Positions 1 to 9,117 are shown, numbered from the stretch's first letter. The stretch: 64,000 nucleotides of DNA from Pontibacter silvestris (GCF_020907275.1 NZ_JAJJWI010000007.1:113722-177721), one strand, 5' to 3'. The notes: a model not told the origin generated them from the letters alone. Translations and numbers: made by a program.

Positions 1-30
1 TCTTCAGTTGGCTTTTTTGTTGAGCTATTT

Positions 31-867
31 TTATTTAATTGTAAATCTAACTGGGAGTGTATAGCGAACAGGCACTGTTCTACCATTCTGCTTTCCTGGG
101 TTCCACTTTGGCATCTTTCCTACAACGCGCATCGCTTCTTCATCAGTACCGGCACCAAGCTTTTTGATTACTTGGATATCAGATATTTCGCCTGATCTGC
201 TTACTACGAAAGACAGTACAACAAGACCTTCTACACCTGCACGCTGTGCTGCTGCCGGGTAGCGGATATTTTTACCTAAATACTTAAGCATTTCTGATTC
301 TCCACCAGGGAACTCAGGCATTTGCTCTACATATGTATAAGGCTTTTCTTCTACTACTTCGGCAACGATGTCGCTTGTACCTGTTCCGTCTATTTCACCT
401 AGGTCAATAGGTGCATCTGGGGTACCTTCTACTGTTGCAACTCCTGCATCTACCTCTTCAAGTACTTCCACATCCGGAATTTCTTCCTCTTCCACCACTT
501 CTTCGTCTTTTTTCACAACTGGCGGCGTATATTTTACGGAAGCTCGTTGTGGCGGTGGCGGCGGCGGCGCATCTGGTGGTGGCGGCGGCGGCGGTGGCGG
601 TGGCGTATCTTCAATTGGTGGAGGCGGGGCCAGGGCTACTTCTGTAACAATCTTCTCTACAACTGGTTCTGGTTCTGGGTCACCCTCTAAAAACTTTGCT
701 ATAAGCGGAATGCTTATTAAAAGTACGAATAGAGAGATAGCAATAAACGCAGCAATAGAGACATGTTTGCTATACAGTTGTCGTAGTAGGTAGGCTCCGT
801 ACGCTCGGTTTCGTCCCTGAAAGACGATATCATCGAGCGAGGCTTTAGCTAACTTACTTGCATCCAT
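31..867 (-). CDS. tonB: TonB family energy transducer
   Basis: 278 aa. It carries proton-motive energy from ExbB/ExbD in the inner membrane to outer-membrane TonB-dependent receptors. A cytoplasmic N-terminus of about 36 residues precedes one membrane segment (about 37-60). A very proline-rich periplasmic spacer (about 80-107) and an acidic stretch follow, and then the TonB C-terminal domain (about 178-278, with YPAAAQRAGVEG and a closing PVRFTIK strand). Last gene of exbB-exbD-exbD-tonB, 3 bp after the second exbD. The long cytoplasmic N-terminus resembles the Bacteroidota form rather than the Proteobacterial one. Family assignment is firm; which receptors it serves cannot be read here. Confidence 0.93.
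   Translation of the reverse strand: MDASKLAKASLDDIVFQGRNRAYGAYLLRQLYSKHVSIAAFIAISLFVLLISIPLIAKFLEGDPEPEPVVEKIVTEVALAPPPPIEDTPPPPPPPPPPDAPPPPPPQRASVKYTPPVVKKDEEVVEEEEIPDVEVLEEVDAGVATVEGTPDAPIDLGEIDGTGTSDIVAEVVEEKPYTYVEQMPEFPGGESEMLKYLGKNIRYPAAAQRAGVEGLVVLSFVVSRSGEISDIQVIKKLGAGTDEEAMRVVGKMPKWNPGKQNGRTVPVRYTLPVRFTIK
543..625. repeat. GGC/GGT low-complexity tract encoding the poly-proline spacer of TonB
   Basis: Runs of GGC and GGT triplets on the plus strand read as two proline blocks in the minus-strand tonB. Mixed synonymous codons (CCG/CCA/CCC) limit perfect slippage, but length variation between strains is plausible. Antisense reading frames here (poly-Gly) are artefacts of the tract. Confidence 0.7.
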
Positions 868-870
868 ATC

Positions 871-1398
871 TTATTGTCCGATTTTTTGTGCTACTAGTTC
901 TTTGTCGTTGTCAGTGATGTCAACAACAGCAAACTTCTTTGTATCAGTGATTTTTAATTCATCTAAAACATCTACAATATTTTTATAGCGAGATGTTTCT
1001 ACTGGCTTAACCATAACAACCATTTTGGGGTTGCTTTTTACTCTGTTGGAGGTTAATACCTTGCGAATTCCATTGGCAGAATAATCAGTTTCTATTACTT
1101 CTGGATTTTCTTCTGGATTACCCAGTCCATAATAGTAGAATATTCTGTCATTTTCAGCCAAGATAATGGTCATTGCATTACTCTCCTTAAGGGGAGAAAG
1201 CTCTTCTTCATTCTCAGGCTTCACAGGCATCTGAATCTCCATTGTCTGTGGCTTACTAAATGATGTTGTAAGCATGAAGAATGTAAGAAGAAGGAATGCA
1301 AGGTCAACCATTGGTGTCATGTCCAGGTGGACAGACATTTTCTTGGAGCGTTTCTTACCACCTTTACCGGAGTCGGCTTTTTCTTGAATTTCTGCCAT
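871..1398 (-). CDS. exbD: ExbD/TolR biopolymer transport protein (second copy)
   Basis: 175 aa. Single-pass inner-membrane subunit of the ExbB/ExbD proton channel that powers TonB. After a Lys/Gly-rich cytoplasmic tail, the segment LDMTPMVDLAFLLLTFFML (about 25-43) holds the conserved proton-path aspartate (Asp32). A periplasmic domain of about 125 residues follows. It lies 28 bp downstream of a second, different exbD and 3 bp upstream of tonB. Two ExbD paralogues per cluster are usual in Bacteroidota. Confidence 0.95.
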   Translation of the reverse strand: MAEIQEKADSGKGGKKRSKKMSVHLDMTPMVDLAFLLLTFFMLTTSFSKPQTMEIQMPVKPENEEELSPLKESNAMTIILAENDRIFYYYGLGNPEENPEVIETDYSANGIRKVLTSNRVKSNPKMVVMVKPVETSRYKNIVDVLDELKITDTKKFAVVDITDNDKELVAQKIGQ

Positions 1399-1426
1399 TT
1401 TCTTGTCTCCTTTCTTTTATAGGTTC

Positions 1427-2020
1427 TTATTCAGTTTCCCTGCTGGTGATCAGGTTAAATCTATTGATGTTCCTGTCCTGTAAGGTACTTATTACTCTTT
1501 GAACTGTTTCATAGTTCACGTCAGCATCCCCTTTGATGGCAATAATTACTTTTGGGTTAGAAAGACGTGTCTGATGAACCCAGTCACCTAGTTCATTATT
1601 TGCAGAGTCAGCAGGTATACCAGGCTGTTGCACCTCTTTACGTTGATCCGGCTCCATATCTAAATAAGATTTTAGCTGGCTAACAGGAACACCGAAGTTA
1701 GCTAAGAGAGAGAATGTTTTTTTCTCTTCCTCCGTAAAGCCGACACCGTACTTACTTGCCATCTTATCGATTAGCTTTTCTTTTGTCTGTTGCCCGTCTA
1801 CACCAAAGAATATTCTATCTTCATTATCAACTGTGATAGTTATTACATTCGTATCCGGCAGTTTGATCACTGACTGAGAAGAGGGTGGGTCTACCACTAC
1901 AGCTTCATCAGGAGCAAACTTTGTTGTCAGCATAAAGAAAGTAACCAATAAGAAGGCCAAGTCCACCATTGGCGTCATGTCCAATGAGGGTTTGGTTCTT
2001 TTTACTTTTGCTTTAGGCAT
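1427..2020 (-). CDS. exbD: ExbD/TolR biopolymer transport protein (first copy)
   Basis: 197 aa. Same architecture as its neighbour: a short basic N-terminus, then LDMTPMVDLAFLLVTFFML with the channel aspartate (Asp20), then a periplasmic domain. This copy is longer because of an inserted region around residues 80-140, including a Pro/Gln-rich linker. It sits 17 bp after exbB. The paralogues share the membrane helix closely but diverge in the periplasm, so they may form a heteromeric ExbD pair (inference). Confidence 0.95.
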   Translation of the reverse strand: MPKAKVKRTKPSLDMTPMVDLAFLLVTFFMLTTKFAPDEAVVVDPPSSQSVIKLPDTNVITITVDNEDRIFFGVDGQQTKEKLIDKMASKYGVGFTEEEKKTFSLLANFGVPVSQLKSYLDMEPDQRKEVQQPGIPADSANNELGDWVHQTRLSNPKVIIAIKGDADVNYETVQRVISTLQDRNINRFNLITSRETE

Positions 2021-2037
2021 ATCTTAATCTAAAGTAA

Positions 2038-2922
2038 TTAAACAGTTTGTGTTCTTGTAGTTGCAGTTGCTGGTGCACCTGCGTTGTCATGTTGTGCAGC
2101 AAATGTTGAGATAATGCTGAAGCCAGCTTCATCAATGCTGTACGTAAGCTCATCAATCTTGCTAGTGAAGAAGTTGTAAGCAACAATGGCAAGAGCAGAA
2201 CCTGTAATACCTGTCGCTGTGTTAATCAAGGCCTCTGAGATACCATTTGAAAGGGCAACCGCATCAGCAGCACCTGAAGTTGCAAGAGCGGCGAACGCTT
2301 TAATCATACCAAGTACTGTACCGATCAAACCTACCAGTGTAGAGATAGAGGCAATAGTAGAGATAACAACAAGGTTCTTCTCAAGCATTGGCAACTCAAG
2401 TGAAGTTGACTCTTCAATTTCTTTCTGAATAGCAGCAACTTTCTCAGCCTTCAATAATTCATGATCAGCTTGCATTTCTTTATACTTAAGCAAACCTGCT
2501 TTTACAACGTTTGCTACTGATCCTTTTTGAGCATCGCAAGCAGCAATAGCGCCGTTTATGTCACGCTGGTTAAGTTTTGCAGAGATCGTGCGAACAAATG
2601 CTGCAACACTTTTTGTACCTTTTGCTTTGCTGATAGTTAATGCACGCTCAATAGAGAAGATTAATACCATCAGTACAAGAGACATCAGAAGAGGCACAAC
2701 CCAACCACCTTTGTAAACTACACCAAGGTAGTTGCCTGGTAGTGGATGGTTTTCTGGATCTCCGCCTTCAAAGTTTGCAGGGTTACCTAATACAAACATA
2801 TAAATCAGCACGCATACAATTAGTGCAACCGGAATAACGATGGCCGCAAACATTGAGCCTACCGGGCTTTTCTTCGCTTCTACATTAGCATTTTTGTTCG
2901 CTACCGCAGTCTTTTTTTCCAT
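2038..2922 (-). CDS. exbB: ExbB / MotA-TolQ-ExbB proton channel
   Basis: 294 aa. Proton-conducting inner-membrane protein that energises TonB with the two ExbD proteins. Membrane segments lie near residues 24-45, 74-92, 180-212 and 235-255. The last two contain the family signature VGLIGTVLGMIKAF and a Thr/Gly-rich segment (INTATGITGSALAI). An extra N-terminal helix makes it longer than E. coli ExbB, as is common in Bacteroidota. First gene of the four-gene operon. Confidence 0.95.
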   Translation of the reverse strand: MEKKTAVANKNANVEAKKSPVGSMFAAIVIPVALIVCVLIYMFVLGNPANFEGGDPENHPLPGNYLGVVYKGGWVVPLLMSLVLMVLIFSIERALTISKAKGTKSVAAFVRTISAKLNQRDINGAIAACDAQKGSVANVVKAGLLKYKEMQADHELLKAEKVAAIQKEIEESTSLELPMLEKNLVVISTIASISTLVGLIGTVLGMIKAFAALATSGAADAVALSNGISEALINTATGITGSALAIVAYNFFTSKIDELTYSIDEAGFSIISTFAAQHDNAGAPATATTRTQTV

Positions 2923-3439
2923 TTTTTTTAAAGTTTAAAGTTTAGCTGTTTGTGTTGTAATTAAATTGTCTGTGTAATTGTAAATGTTTTTCTTTTGCTT
3001 TTAGTTCTTTGTTGAATTTGCAATTTCAGCTTTTTCTTCAACTTTCAAACAATTGTTAAATAAAATTTCAAATTTCTCTTGCTTAAAGCCTTTTTAGCTT
3101 CTTGTTTTCAGTCTTTAACCTTACTTCTTAAACAAGAGTCTATAGACCCTCTACAAATCTATATAATTTTAAATAACATCCCAAGTATAAACACTAATCT
3201 GTTGCTGCTTTTTTCTTCTCTGTTCCCGTTCCGGATGTTTGCAGAGGCTCTTCCAACTTTGCACGTTTTAAATATTTAGTTGAGAGAAATAAGAGTTTCG
3301 CAACTAACGTTGGTGTGTCTATTTTGTTTGGTGATGCCTGAAAAAAAATAAAACTTTTTTAAATTGACTGTAAACCTGTTTAAATATTAAGGAAAACTGC
3401 TTTAAATATACTAAAAGAATTTTTACGCATGAGGTTCTA
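2923..3439. other. AT-rich intergenic region upstream of exbB
   Basis: 517 bp with no convincing gene. A short plus-strand frame (3079-3279) has no family features and atypical composition. The stretch separates the divergent-side start of exbB from the 3' end of mazG, and holds one good promoter candidate for exbB. Confidence 0.6.
3154..3184 (-). promoter_or_regulatory. Candidate exbB operon promoter (TTG-N20-TAGATTTG)
   Basis: On the minus strand a TTG (3184-3182) lies 20 nt before TAGATTTG (3161-3154). This matches the Bacteroidota housekeeping consensus TTG-N17-23-TAnnTTTG. The implied leader is about 225 nt, which is long, so other promoters may exist closer to the gene. Confidence 0.4.
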
Positions 3440-4249
3440 TTAATTTTTTTTAGCCTCGTTCCAATAAAAATCCATTTCTTTCAGGGTCATGTCCTGTAAT
3501 TGCTTTCCGTTCTCTGCCGCTTTGGCTTCTATATACTGAAAGCGCTTAATGAACTTTAAATTTGTTCTCTCCAGTGCCTCTTCGGGGTTTATCTCAATAA
3601 AGCGGGCAAAATTTATCAAAGAAAACAATAGGTCTCCGAACTCTGCGCTTGCACTTTCTTTATTTAAAGTAGCAGGGTTCTGTATATTAAACTCCTGTTC
3701 GAACTCATTTAGTTCCTCCTGTACCTTTTCCCACACCTGAGATTTATCATCCCAGTCAAAACCCGCTCCTCGTGCTTTCTCCTGTATCCGCATCGCTTTA
3801 ACAAGGGCTGGCAAAGATTTAGGCACGCCTCCCAATACCGATTTATTACCCTCCTTAAGCTTTAGCTGCTCCCAGTTCCGCTTTACGTCTTCTTCTGTTT
3901 CGGCTGTCGTATCTCCGTATATGTGCGGGTGTCGGAAAATGAGCTTCTCGCACTGAGCGTTTAGCACATCAGCTATGTCAAAGGCACTTTGTTCAGAACC
4001 TATTTTAGAATAGAAGATCATGTGCAGCAAAATATCGCCCAGTTCTTTCTTTATTTCCTGTTTATCTCCTTTTAATATAGCGTCAGATAGCTCGTAAGTC
4101 TCTTCTATAGTTAAGTGGCGCAGGCTCTCCATTGTCTGCTTGCGGTCCCAGGGGCATTTCTCCCGCAAGTCTTCCATTATGTCAAGCAGGCGGTTAAATG
4201 CTTTTAACTGTTGGCCGCGCGGGCTATCGTCAAATTCGAGGTTATTCAT
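3440..4249 (-). CDS. mazG: Nucleoside triphosphate pyrophosphohydrolase MazG
   Basis: About 269 aa. Hydrolyses NTPs/dNTPs to NMP plus pyrophosphate (house-cleaning). Two all-alpha MazG domains are visible. The first (about 20-125) contains the metal-binding IEETYELSDAI helix and KKELGDILLHM. The second (about 160-260) has EELNEFEQEF and EFGDLLFSLINF. The frame is open to 4279, but I choose the ATG at 4249 (MNNLEFDD) because a TATCTTTG -7 box lies at 4262-4255 and would be inside the coding region otherwise. With that box the mRNA would be nearly leaderless. Divergent from glmM. Confidence 0.93.
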   Translation of the reverse strand: MNNLEFDDSPRGQQLKAFNRLLDIMEDLREKCPWDRKQTMESLRHLTIEETYELSDAILKGDKQEIKKELGDILLHMIFYSKIGSEQSAFDIADVLNAQCEKLIFRHPHIYGDTTAETEEDVKRNWEQLKLKEGNKSVLGGVPKSLPALVKAMRIQEKARGAGFDWDDKSQVWEKVQEELNEFEQEFNIQNPATLNKESASAEFGDLLFSLINFARFIEINPEEALERTNLKFIKRFQYIEAKAAENGKQLQDMTLKEMDFYWNEAKKN

Positions 4250-4254
4250 AGTAA

Positions 4255-4262
4255 CAAAGATA
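4255..4262 (-). promoter_or_regulatory. -7 box for mazG (TATCTTTG)
   Basis: Matches TAnnTTTG on the minus strand and ends 6 nt before the chosen ATG, so transcription would start at or within a few bases of the start codon. Helps decide the mazG start. Confidence 0.5.
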
Positions 4263-4413
4263 GTAAAAATCCCCTGCACCTTCTTTTATGAGTAAAGACG
4301 AACAGTTGTTGTAACTTCAAGTGCTATGGGCATACTCTGAAACAGAGGCTTTAGTTTTAATTTTCTTGCAGTACAATCAGGATGAAAGTTCTTAAAAGTA
4401 CAACGAAAATGAC

Positions 4414-4421
4414 TACTTTTG
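4414..4421 (+). promoter_or_regulatory. -7 box for glmM (TACTTTTG)
   Basis: Matches TAnnTTTG 22 nt upstream of the GTG start of glmM. No clear -33 TTG was seen at the right spacing. Confidence 0.45.
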
Positions 4422-4443
4422 CCTTATAAATATTTTGTAAAGA

Positions 4444-5835
4444 GTGGCTTTAATAAAATCAATTTCAGGAATAAGAGGTACGATAGGAGGACAGGCTGGT
4501 GAAGCACTAACCCCTTTGGATGTTGTTAAATTTTCTGCCGCTTTCGGTACATGGGTACTACAGACCACCTCTAACAATACTATTATAGTTGGTCGTGATG
4601 CGCGCTTGTCGGGCGACATGGTGAATAAGCTGGTATGCGCTACCTTACAAGGCTTGGGTATTAATGTGATTGACGTAGGGCTTTCGACCACACCTACTGT
4701 GGAAATGGCTGTTCCGGATAAGAGAGCAGGTGGAGGTATTATACTTACTGCCAGCCATAACCCTAAACAATGGAATGCTCTGAAGCTGCTGAATCAGCAT
4801 GGTGAGTTTATTTCAGATGAAGAAGGTAAAGTGGTATTGGAACTGGCCGAAAAAGAAGCCTTTGATTTTGCTCAGGTAAACGACCTGGGTAAATATAGGC
4901 AAAGTGAAAATGCTCTTAAAAAGCATATAAAAGCTATTCTAGATCTGCCGCTAATAGATGTGGAAGCTATAAAGGCAAGAAGCTTTCATGTGGCCATTGA
5001 TTGTGTGAATTCTAGTGGGGGCATAGCGGTACCATTGCTTTTAGAAGCCTTAGGTGTAAACAAAATAGAGAAGCTGTTCTGTGAGCCAGACGGTAATTTT
5101 GCTCATAACCCGGAGCCTTTGCCCGAAAATCTGCGCGAAATATCTAAAGTTATAGAGAAAGGCAAGTTCGATTTAGGTATAGTGGTAGACCCGGATGTGG
5201 ACCGCCTAGCACTGGTAAACGAAGACGGCAGCATGTTTGGGGAAGAGTATACACTGGTAGCAGTAGCCGATTATGTGCTGAAAAATACCATAGGCAACAC
5301 TGTTTCGAACCTTTCTTCTACCAGGGCACTTCGCGATGTAACTGAGAAAGCTGGTGGTGCATATTTTGCCGCTGCTGTAGGCGAGGTGAATGTTGTGAAC
5401 ATGATGAAAGAGCAGAATGCCATAATAGGCGGTGAAGGTAATGGAGGAATCATTTACCCTGAGTTGCACTATGGTCGTGACGCTTTGGTTGGGATCGCTT
5501 TATTCCTGTCGCACCTGGCGAAGTCAGGCTTAAGTATGACGCGTCTGAGAGCTTCTTATCCGAACTACTACATCTCTAAAAATAAGATAGAGTTAACACC
5601 GGAAGTAAACGTAGACAGAGTGCTGAGCCAGGTGCAGGAGCGTTATACAAAGCAGCCAATAAATACGATTGATGGAGTTAAGATTGAGTTTGATAAGGAG
5701 TGGGTACACCTGCGCAAGTCAAATACAGAGCCAATCATCCGCATTTATGCTGAGTCTGACAGTAATGCTACTGCTGAACACTTAGCCAACAAAATTATTG
5801 CTGATATAAAAGAGATTATTTCTGCTAAAGGCTAA
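4444..5835 (+). CDS. glmM: Phosphoglucosamine mutase
   Basis: 463 aa from a GTG start. Converts glucosamine-6-P to glucosamine-1-P for UDP-GlcNAc and peptidoglycan synthesis. Domains of the alpha-D-phosphohexomutase fold are in order: N-terminal SISGIRGTIGG, the phosphoserine loop TASHNPKQWNALK (near residue 102), the metal loop DPDVDRLALV (near 245), a sugar loop GEGNGGIIYP (near 330), and the C-terminal phosphate loop RKSNTEPIIRIYAES (near 422). GlmM is favoured over ManB/Pgm by overall length and the GEGNGG loop. Followed by a strong terminator, so monocistronic. Confidence 0.9.
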   Translation: MALIKSISGIRGTIGGQAGEALTPLDVVKFSAAFGTWVLQTTSNNTIIVGRDARLSGDMVNKLVCATLQGLGINVIDVGLSTTPTVEMAVPDKRAGGGIILTASHNPKQWNALKLLNQHGEFISDEEGKVVLELAEKEAFDFAQVNDLGKYRQSENALKKHIKAILDLPLIDVEAIKARSFHVAIDCVNSSGGIAVPLLLEALGVNKIEKLFCEPDGNFAHNPEPLPENLREISKVIEKGKFDLGIVVDPDVDRLALVNEDGSMFGEEYTLVAVADYVLKNTIGNTVSNLSSTRALRDVTEKAGGAYFAAAVGEVNVVNMMKEQNAIIGGEGNGGIIYPELHYGRDALVGIALFLSHLAKSGLSMTRLRASYPNYYISKNKIELTPEVNVDRVLSQVQERYTKQPINTIDGVKIEFDKEWVHLRKSNTEPIIRIYAESDSNATAEHLANKIIADIKEIISAKG

Positions 5836-5882
5836 TGATTTACTGTTGTAGAATACATAACGTACAGCAGGCGTAGCAGTTA

Positions 5883-5934
5883 GTTGCGCCAAGAGCAAAG
5901 GATAGGCATCTTGCTCTTGGCGCAACTTTTTTTT
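5883..5934 (+). terminator. Intrinsic terminator after glmM
   Basis: Perfect 16-bp stem (GTTGCGCCAAGAGCAA and its complement, 5883-5898 / 5911-5926), a 12-nt loop, then eight T. Confidence 0.9.
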
Positions 5935-5972
5935 ATGGTTTTACAGTTGTAGTAAAAATTAACCTTATAAAT

Positions 5973-7115
5973 ATGCGTGTTTACTTAGATAATGCTGCCA
6001 CTACACCTCTTGATAAAGAAGTGTTTGAGGCCATGGCTCCATATATGCTGGAGCATTTTGGTAATCCTTCTTCTATTCATGGTCATGGGAGAGAAGTGAG
6101 GTCAGCGATTGAAAGCGCACGTAAAACAGTTGCCCAATTATTAAATACCTCGCCGGCAGAGGTATTCTTTACCTCTGGTGGTACAGAAGCGGATAATTTT
6201 GCCATAGTTTCTACCGTGCGTACACTTGGTATTACGCATGCTGTTACTTCTAAACTGGAGCACCATGCTGTACTACACACCATGGAAATGCTGGAGAAGC
6301 ACGATGGCATTAAGCTAGACTACCTGCGTTATAACGAGCGTGGGGTTCTTGACCTGGAGCACCTGGAGGAGCTGTTAGCAAATAACCCGCAAACGCTTGT
6401 TTCTATTATGCATGCCAACAACGAGATCGGTAATCTGAACGATATCAAAGCTATCGGGGAGATTTGCAGGAAGTACAATGCCATTTTCCACTCTGACACA
6501 GTGCAGACCATGGGACATTACAAGCATGATATACAGACGTTGGGTGCGAACTTTATAGTGGGATCTGCACATAAGTTTCACGGGCCCAAAGGTGTCGGCT
6601 TCCTATACTGCGATGCAAATGTTAGAATCAATCCGCTGATTCAGGGTGGAGCACAGGAGCGTAACATGCGTGGCGGTACTGAAAACGTATATGGTATAGT
6701 TGGTCTGGCCAAAGCTCTGGAAATTGCCTACCGAGATATGGAGGAACATCAGAAGCATATACAAGGGCTTAAAGACAGGTTAATTCATAAATTAAAAGAG
6801 CAGGTGGAGGGTGTGAGTTTTAACGGCCTTTCGGCAGAGGCAGATAAAAGTTTGTACACAGTGCTAAATGTAAGCTTACCGCCATCCGACATAAATGAGA
6901 TGCTACTATTTAGCCTGGATATAAACAAGGTTTCTGTGTCCGGAGGTAGTGCCTGTAGCAGTGGGGCTAATGCTGGTTCACATGTGCTGAATGCTTTAAA
7001 CACAGATCCTATGCGTGGCTCTGTGCGCTTTTCGTTCAGTAAATACAACACCCCAGATGAGGTAGATTATGTAGCAGAAACGTTAGCGAAATTATTTAGA
7101 AAAGTGCCTGCTTAG
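5973..7115 (+). CDS. Cysteine desulfurase (NifS/IscS class V aminotransferase)
   Basis: 380 aa. PLP enzyme that takes sulfur from cysteine for Fe-S clusters and thio-modification. The N-terminus YLDNAATTPLD, the ELHHAV-type motif (EHHAVLHTME near 96), the PLP lysine in GSAHKFHGPKG (near 200) and the catalytic Cys loop SGGSACSSGA (near 325) are all present. IscS-like rather than SufS by length and by the extended Cys loop. No iscU or sulfurtransferase partner is adjacent. Stand-alone gene ended by a terminator. Confidence 0.92.
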   Translation: MRVYLDNAATTPLDKEVFEAMAPYMLEHFGNPSSIHGHGREVRSAIESARKTVAQLLNTSPAEVFFTSGGTEADNFAIVSTVRTLGITHAVTSKLEHHAVLHTMEMLEKHDGIKLDYLRYNERGVLDLEHLEELLANNPQTLVSIMHANNEIGNLNDIKAIGEICRKYNAIFHSDTVQTMGHYKHDIQTLGANFIVGSAHKFHGPKGVGFLYCDANVRINPLIQGGAQERNMRGGTENVYGIVGLAKALEIAYRDMEEHQKHIQGLKDRLIHKLKEQVEGVSFNGLSAEADKSLYTVLNVSLPPSDINEMLLFSLDINKVSVSGGSACSSGANAGSHVLNALNTDPMRGSVRFSFSKYNTPDEVDYVAETLAKLFRKVPA

Positions 7116-7138
7116 CAGCAGTAAATATATATCTTTGG

Positions 7139-7173
7139 GAAAGGCTTCAGCAGAAATGTTGAGGCCTTTCTTT
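7139..7173 (+). terminator. Terminator after the cysteine desulfurase gene
   Basis: GAAAGGCTTCA pairs with TGAGGCCTTTC (11 bp with one G-T pair) followed by a short T run. Confidence 0.7.
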
Positions 7174-7201
7174 ATATATGTCCAAAACTTAATTTTAAAA
7201 C

Positions 7202-7783
7202 ATGAAAAGTATAGGTGTTTTCTGCGGCGCTAATATGGGGAATAGCAAGGTGTATACTAAAGCTGCTGCCAGATTAGGCGACTTAATGGCGGCACAAAAC
7301 ATTACCTTAGTATATGGAGGAGGTAAGGTTGGTTTGATGGGGGCAATTGCAGATAGCATATTAGCAGGCAACGGCGCTGTTGTGGGTGTAATTCCACAGA
7401 GCTTAGTAGACAGGGAAGTGGCACATGCCAGCTTAACAGAACTACATGTCGTACAGACGATGCACGAGCGCAAGGCTTTAATGGCTGCTAAGTCAGACGC
7501 TTTTATTGCTATGCCAGGAGGCTTTGGCACATTTGACGAATTTTGCGAGATAATTACCTGGAACCAGTTGGGAATTATCAGAAAGCCGACAGCTCTTTAT
7601 AATGTAAATGGTTACTACGATAAATTTCTGGACATGATAGATCATTGTGTGGCAGAAGGCTTTGTGAAGGCAGACCAGCGGGCAAACCTTATTGTTGCAT
7701 CAGAGCCGGAGCCGTTATTAGAGAAAGTGCGAAATTATGCTGATGCTATTTCCGATGATAGGATAGATCTTAATCGAATTTAG
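7202..7783 (+). CDS. LOG family protein (TIGR00730 Rossmann fold)
   Basis: 193 aa. Homologue of LONELY GUY cytokinin-nucleotide phosphoribohydrolases; bacterial members cleave nucleoside 5'-monophosphates. The N-terminal GVFCGANMG, the nucleotide segment YGGGKVGLMG (near 38) and the catalytic PGGFGTFDEF (near 105) are intact. The exact substrate in this organism cannot be told. Convergent with hemH across a shared hairpin. Confidence 0.88.
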   Translation: MKSIGVFCGANMGNSKVYTKAAARLGDLMAAQNITLVYGGGKVGLMGAIADSILAGNGAVVGVIPQSLVDREVAHASLTELHVVQTMHERKALMAAKSDAFIAMPGGFGTFDEFCEIITWNQLGIIRKPTALYNVNGYYDKFLDMIDHCVAEGFVKADQRANLIVASEPEPLLEKVRNYADAISDDRIDLNRI

Positions 7784-7816
7784 TTTGTTTATATTTAAGG
7801 TGCTTCATGTGCTAAT

Positions 7817-7860
7817 ATGTGGTAGGAGGAAAAACTCTTCTGTTTTTCCTCCTACCACAT
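7817..7860. terminator. Bidirectional hairpin between LOG gene and hemH
   Basis: Perfect 19-bp stem (7817-7835 / 7842-7860) with a 6-nt loop, lying between converging genes. The A5/T5 at the apex is part of the stem, and there is no strong T tail outside. Confidence 0.75.
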
Positions 7861-7875
7861 GAAACCTGATAGTTA

Positions 7876-8904
7876 CTAATGCTGAAGTACTATCTCCTTT
7901 ACAGCGTCTACCCACATAGGATCTGAGTTCAGGCTTTCTACCAGCTGCCACTTTTCGCCGCCTGCTTCTAAAAACATCTCTTTAAACTCTTCTCCAACTT
8001 CTATAGTTGTTTCCAGGCAGTCTGCAACAAAGGCAGGGCTATAAGCCAATACTTTCTTAATGCCTTTGGCCGGAAGCTCTTTCAGAACAAAGTCTGTATA
8101 AGGTGTTAGCCAAGGGTCCTTGCCTAGTCTCGACTGAAATGCTACAGTATATTGATCGTTACGCAAGCCCAGCTCTGCCGCCAGTAACCTGGAGGTAGCA
8201 AAGCAGGAAGCACGGTAGCAGTATTTATTACGTTTGTTGTAAGAGTTGCAGCAGGCACCCAACTGGCAATAGCCTTTGTCGCTGCCTTTTAGCACGTGCC
8301 GTTCCGGCACGCCATGATAGCTGAACACTACAAAATCGTAGTTATCCTTTGCCATGTGCCGCTTGCCTAGTTCTGCAAAAGCTTTGATAAAGCCTGGGTC
8401 ATCACAGAAAGAAGATATAAAGCTGATGTTCGGGATAACCCACCAATCTTTTACTATCTCCATTATTTTATCTTGTACAGAACCAGTAGAGGCGGAAGCA
8501 TATTGCGGAAACAGCGGAAGTACAATAAGCCGGTCTACACTCTGCTCACGAAGTTCTTCCAATGCATTTTTGATACTCGGGCTCTGGTAGCGCATGCCAA
8601 AGGCCACATAATATCCAGTGCCTAGGGCAGTCTGCAGCTTCTCTTTTAAATCGAGGCCGTGGTACAAAAGGGGAGAACCTCTTTCGGTCCACAGCTCTTT
8701 ATAAATTTTAGCTGATTTAGGTGCCCGAAAAGGAGCTATTACACCGTTAATCAAGGCGTAACGCGCAATGGCGGGTATGTCTATTACGCGCTTGTCCAGC
8801 AGGAACTCGCGCAGGTACTTCCTTACATCTGGAGTGTTGGGGGTGTCTGGTGTACCCAGGTTGACTAGCAAAACGCCTATTTTGCCGTTAGATTTTTTGC
8901 TCAT
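7876..8904 (-). CDS. hemH: Ferrochelatase
   Basis: 342 aa. Inserts Fe(II) into porphyrin (protoporphyrin, or coproporphyrin in some lineages) to make haem. It opens with IGVLLVNLGTPDTPN. The active-site histidine lies in VVFSYHGVPERH (near 190-200), and a Cys-rich insert (YCQLGACCNSYNKRNKYC) follows. The latter part has LAYSPAFVADCLETT and the conserved acidic run TIEVGEEFKE. Monocistronic, with a -7 box upstream. Confidence 0.94.
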   Translation of the reverse strand: MSKKSNGKIGVLLVNLGTPDTPNTPDVRKYLREFLLDKRVIDIPAIARYALINGVIAPFRAPKSAKIYKELWTERGSPLLYHGLDLKEKLQTALGTGYYVAFGMRYQSPSIKNALEELREQSVDRLIVLPLFPQYASASTGSVQDKIMEIVKDWWVIPNISFISSFCDDPGFIKAFAELGKRHMAKDNYDFVVFSYHGVPERHVLKGSDKGYCQLGACCNSYNKRNKYCYRASCFATSRLLAAELGLRNDQYTVAFQSRLGKDPWLTPYTDFVLKELPAKGIKKVLAYSPAFVADCLETTIEVGEEFKEMFLEAGGEKWQLVESLNSDPMWVDAVKEIVLQH

Positions 8905-8930
8905 TAAAGTATATGCTGCTTTATCAGGTG

Positions 8931-8938
8931 CAAAGATA
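8931..8938 (-). promoter_or_regulatory. -7 box for hemH (TATCTTTG)
   Basis: Exact TAnnTTTG match on the minus strand, 27 nt upstream of the hemH ATG. Confidence 0.5.
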
Positions 8939-9117
8939 CAAAGTATGTTGTTAGTTAATGGCTGCTAATAGTACAACAGATATATTAATAGCAACCACTG
9001 ATATAAAAGCAATAAATTAAAGAATTGTTCAAAGTTTCAGAGGTTACACACTTAAAATTATTCTATCATTCTGTGTGTCAATTATTCAGACATGGCTAAA
9101 ACTCCGTAAAAAAGAAG

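Noticed and set aside
368-793. Plus-strand Gly/Ser-rich frame opposite tonB
   Set aside because: Antisense shadow of the poly-proline codons of tonB; low-complexity and no start context.
3079-3279. 66-codon plus-strand frame in the exbB upstream region
   Set aside because: AT-rich, Leu/Phe-rich artefact without homology or terminator.
3372-3400. CCTGTTTAAAT motif similar to the MITE end
   Set aside because: Single short match without a paired inverted repeat nearby; likely chance in AT-rich DNA.
7130-7137. TATCTTTG box upstream of the LOG-family gene
   Set aside because: A transcript from it would run straight into the terminator at 7139-7173, so I do not call it a promoter.
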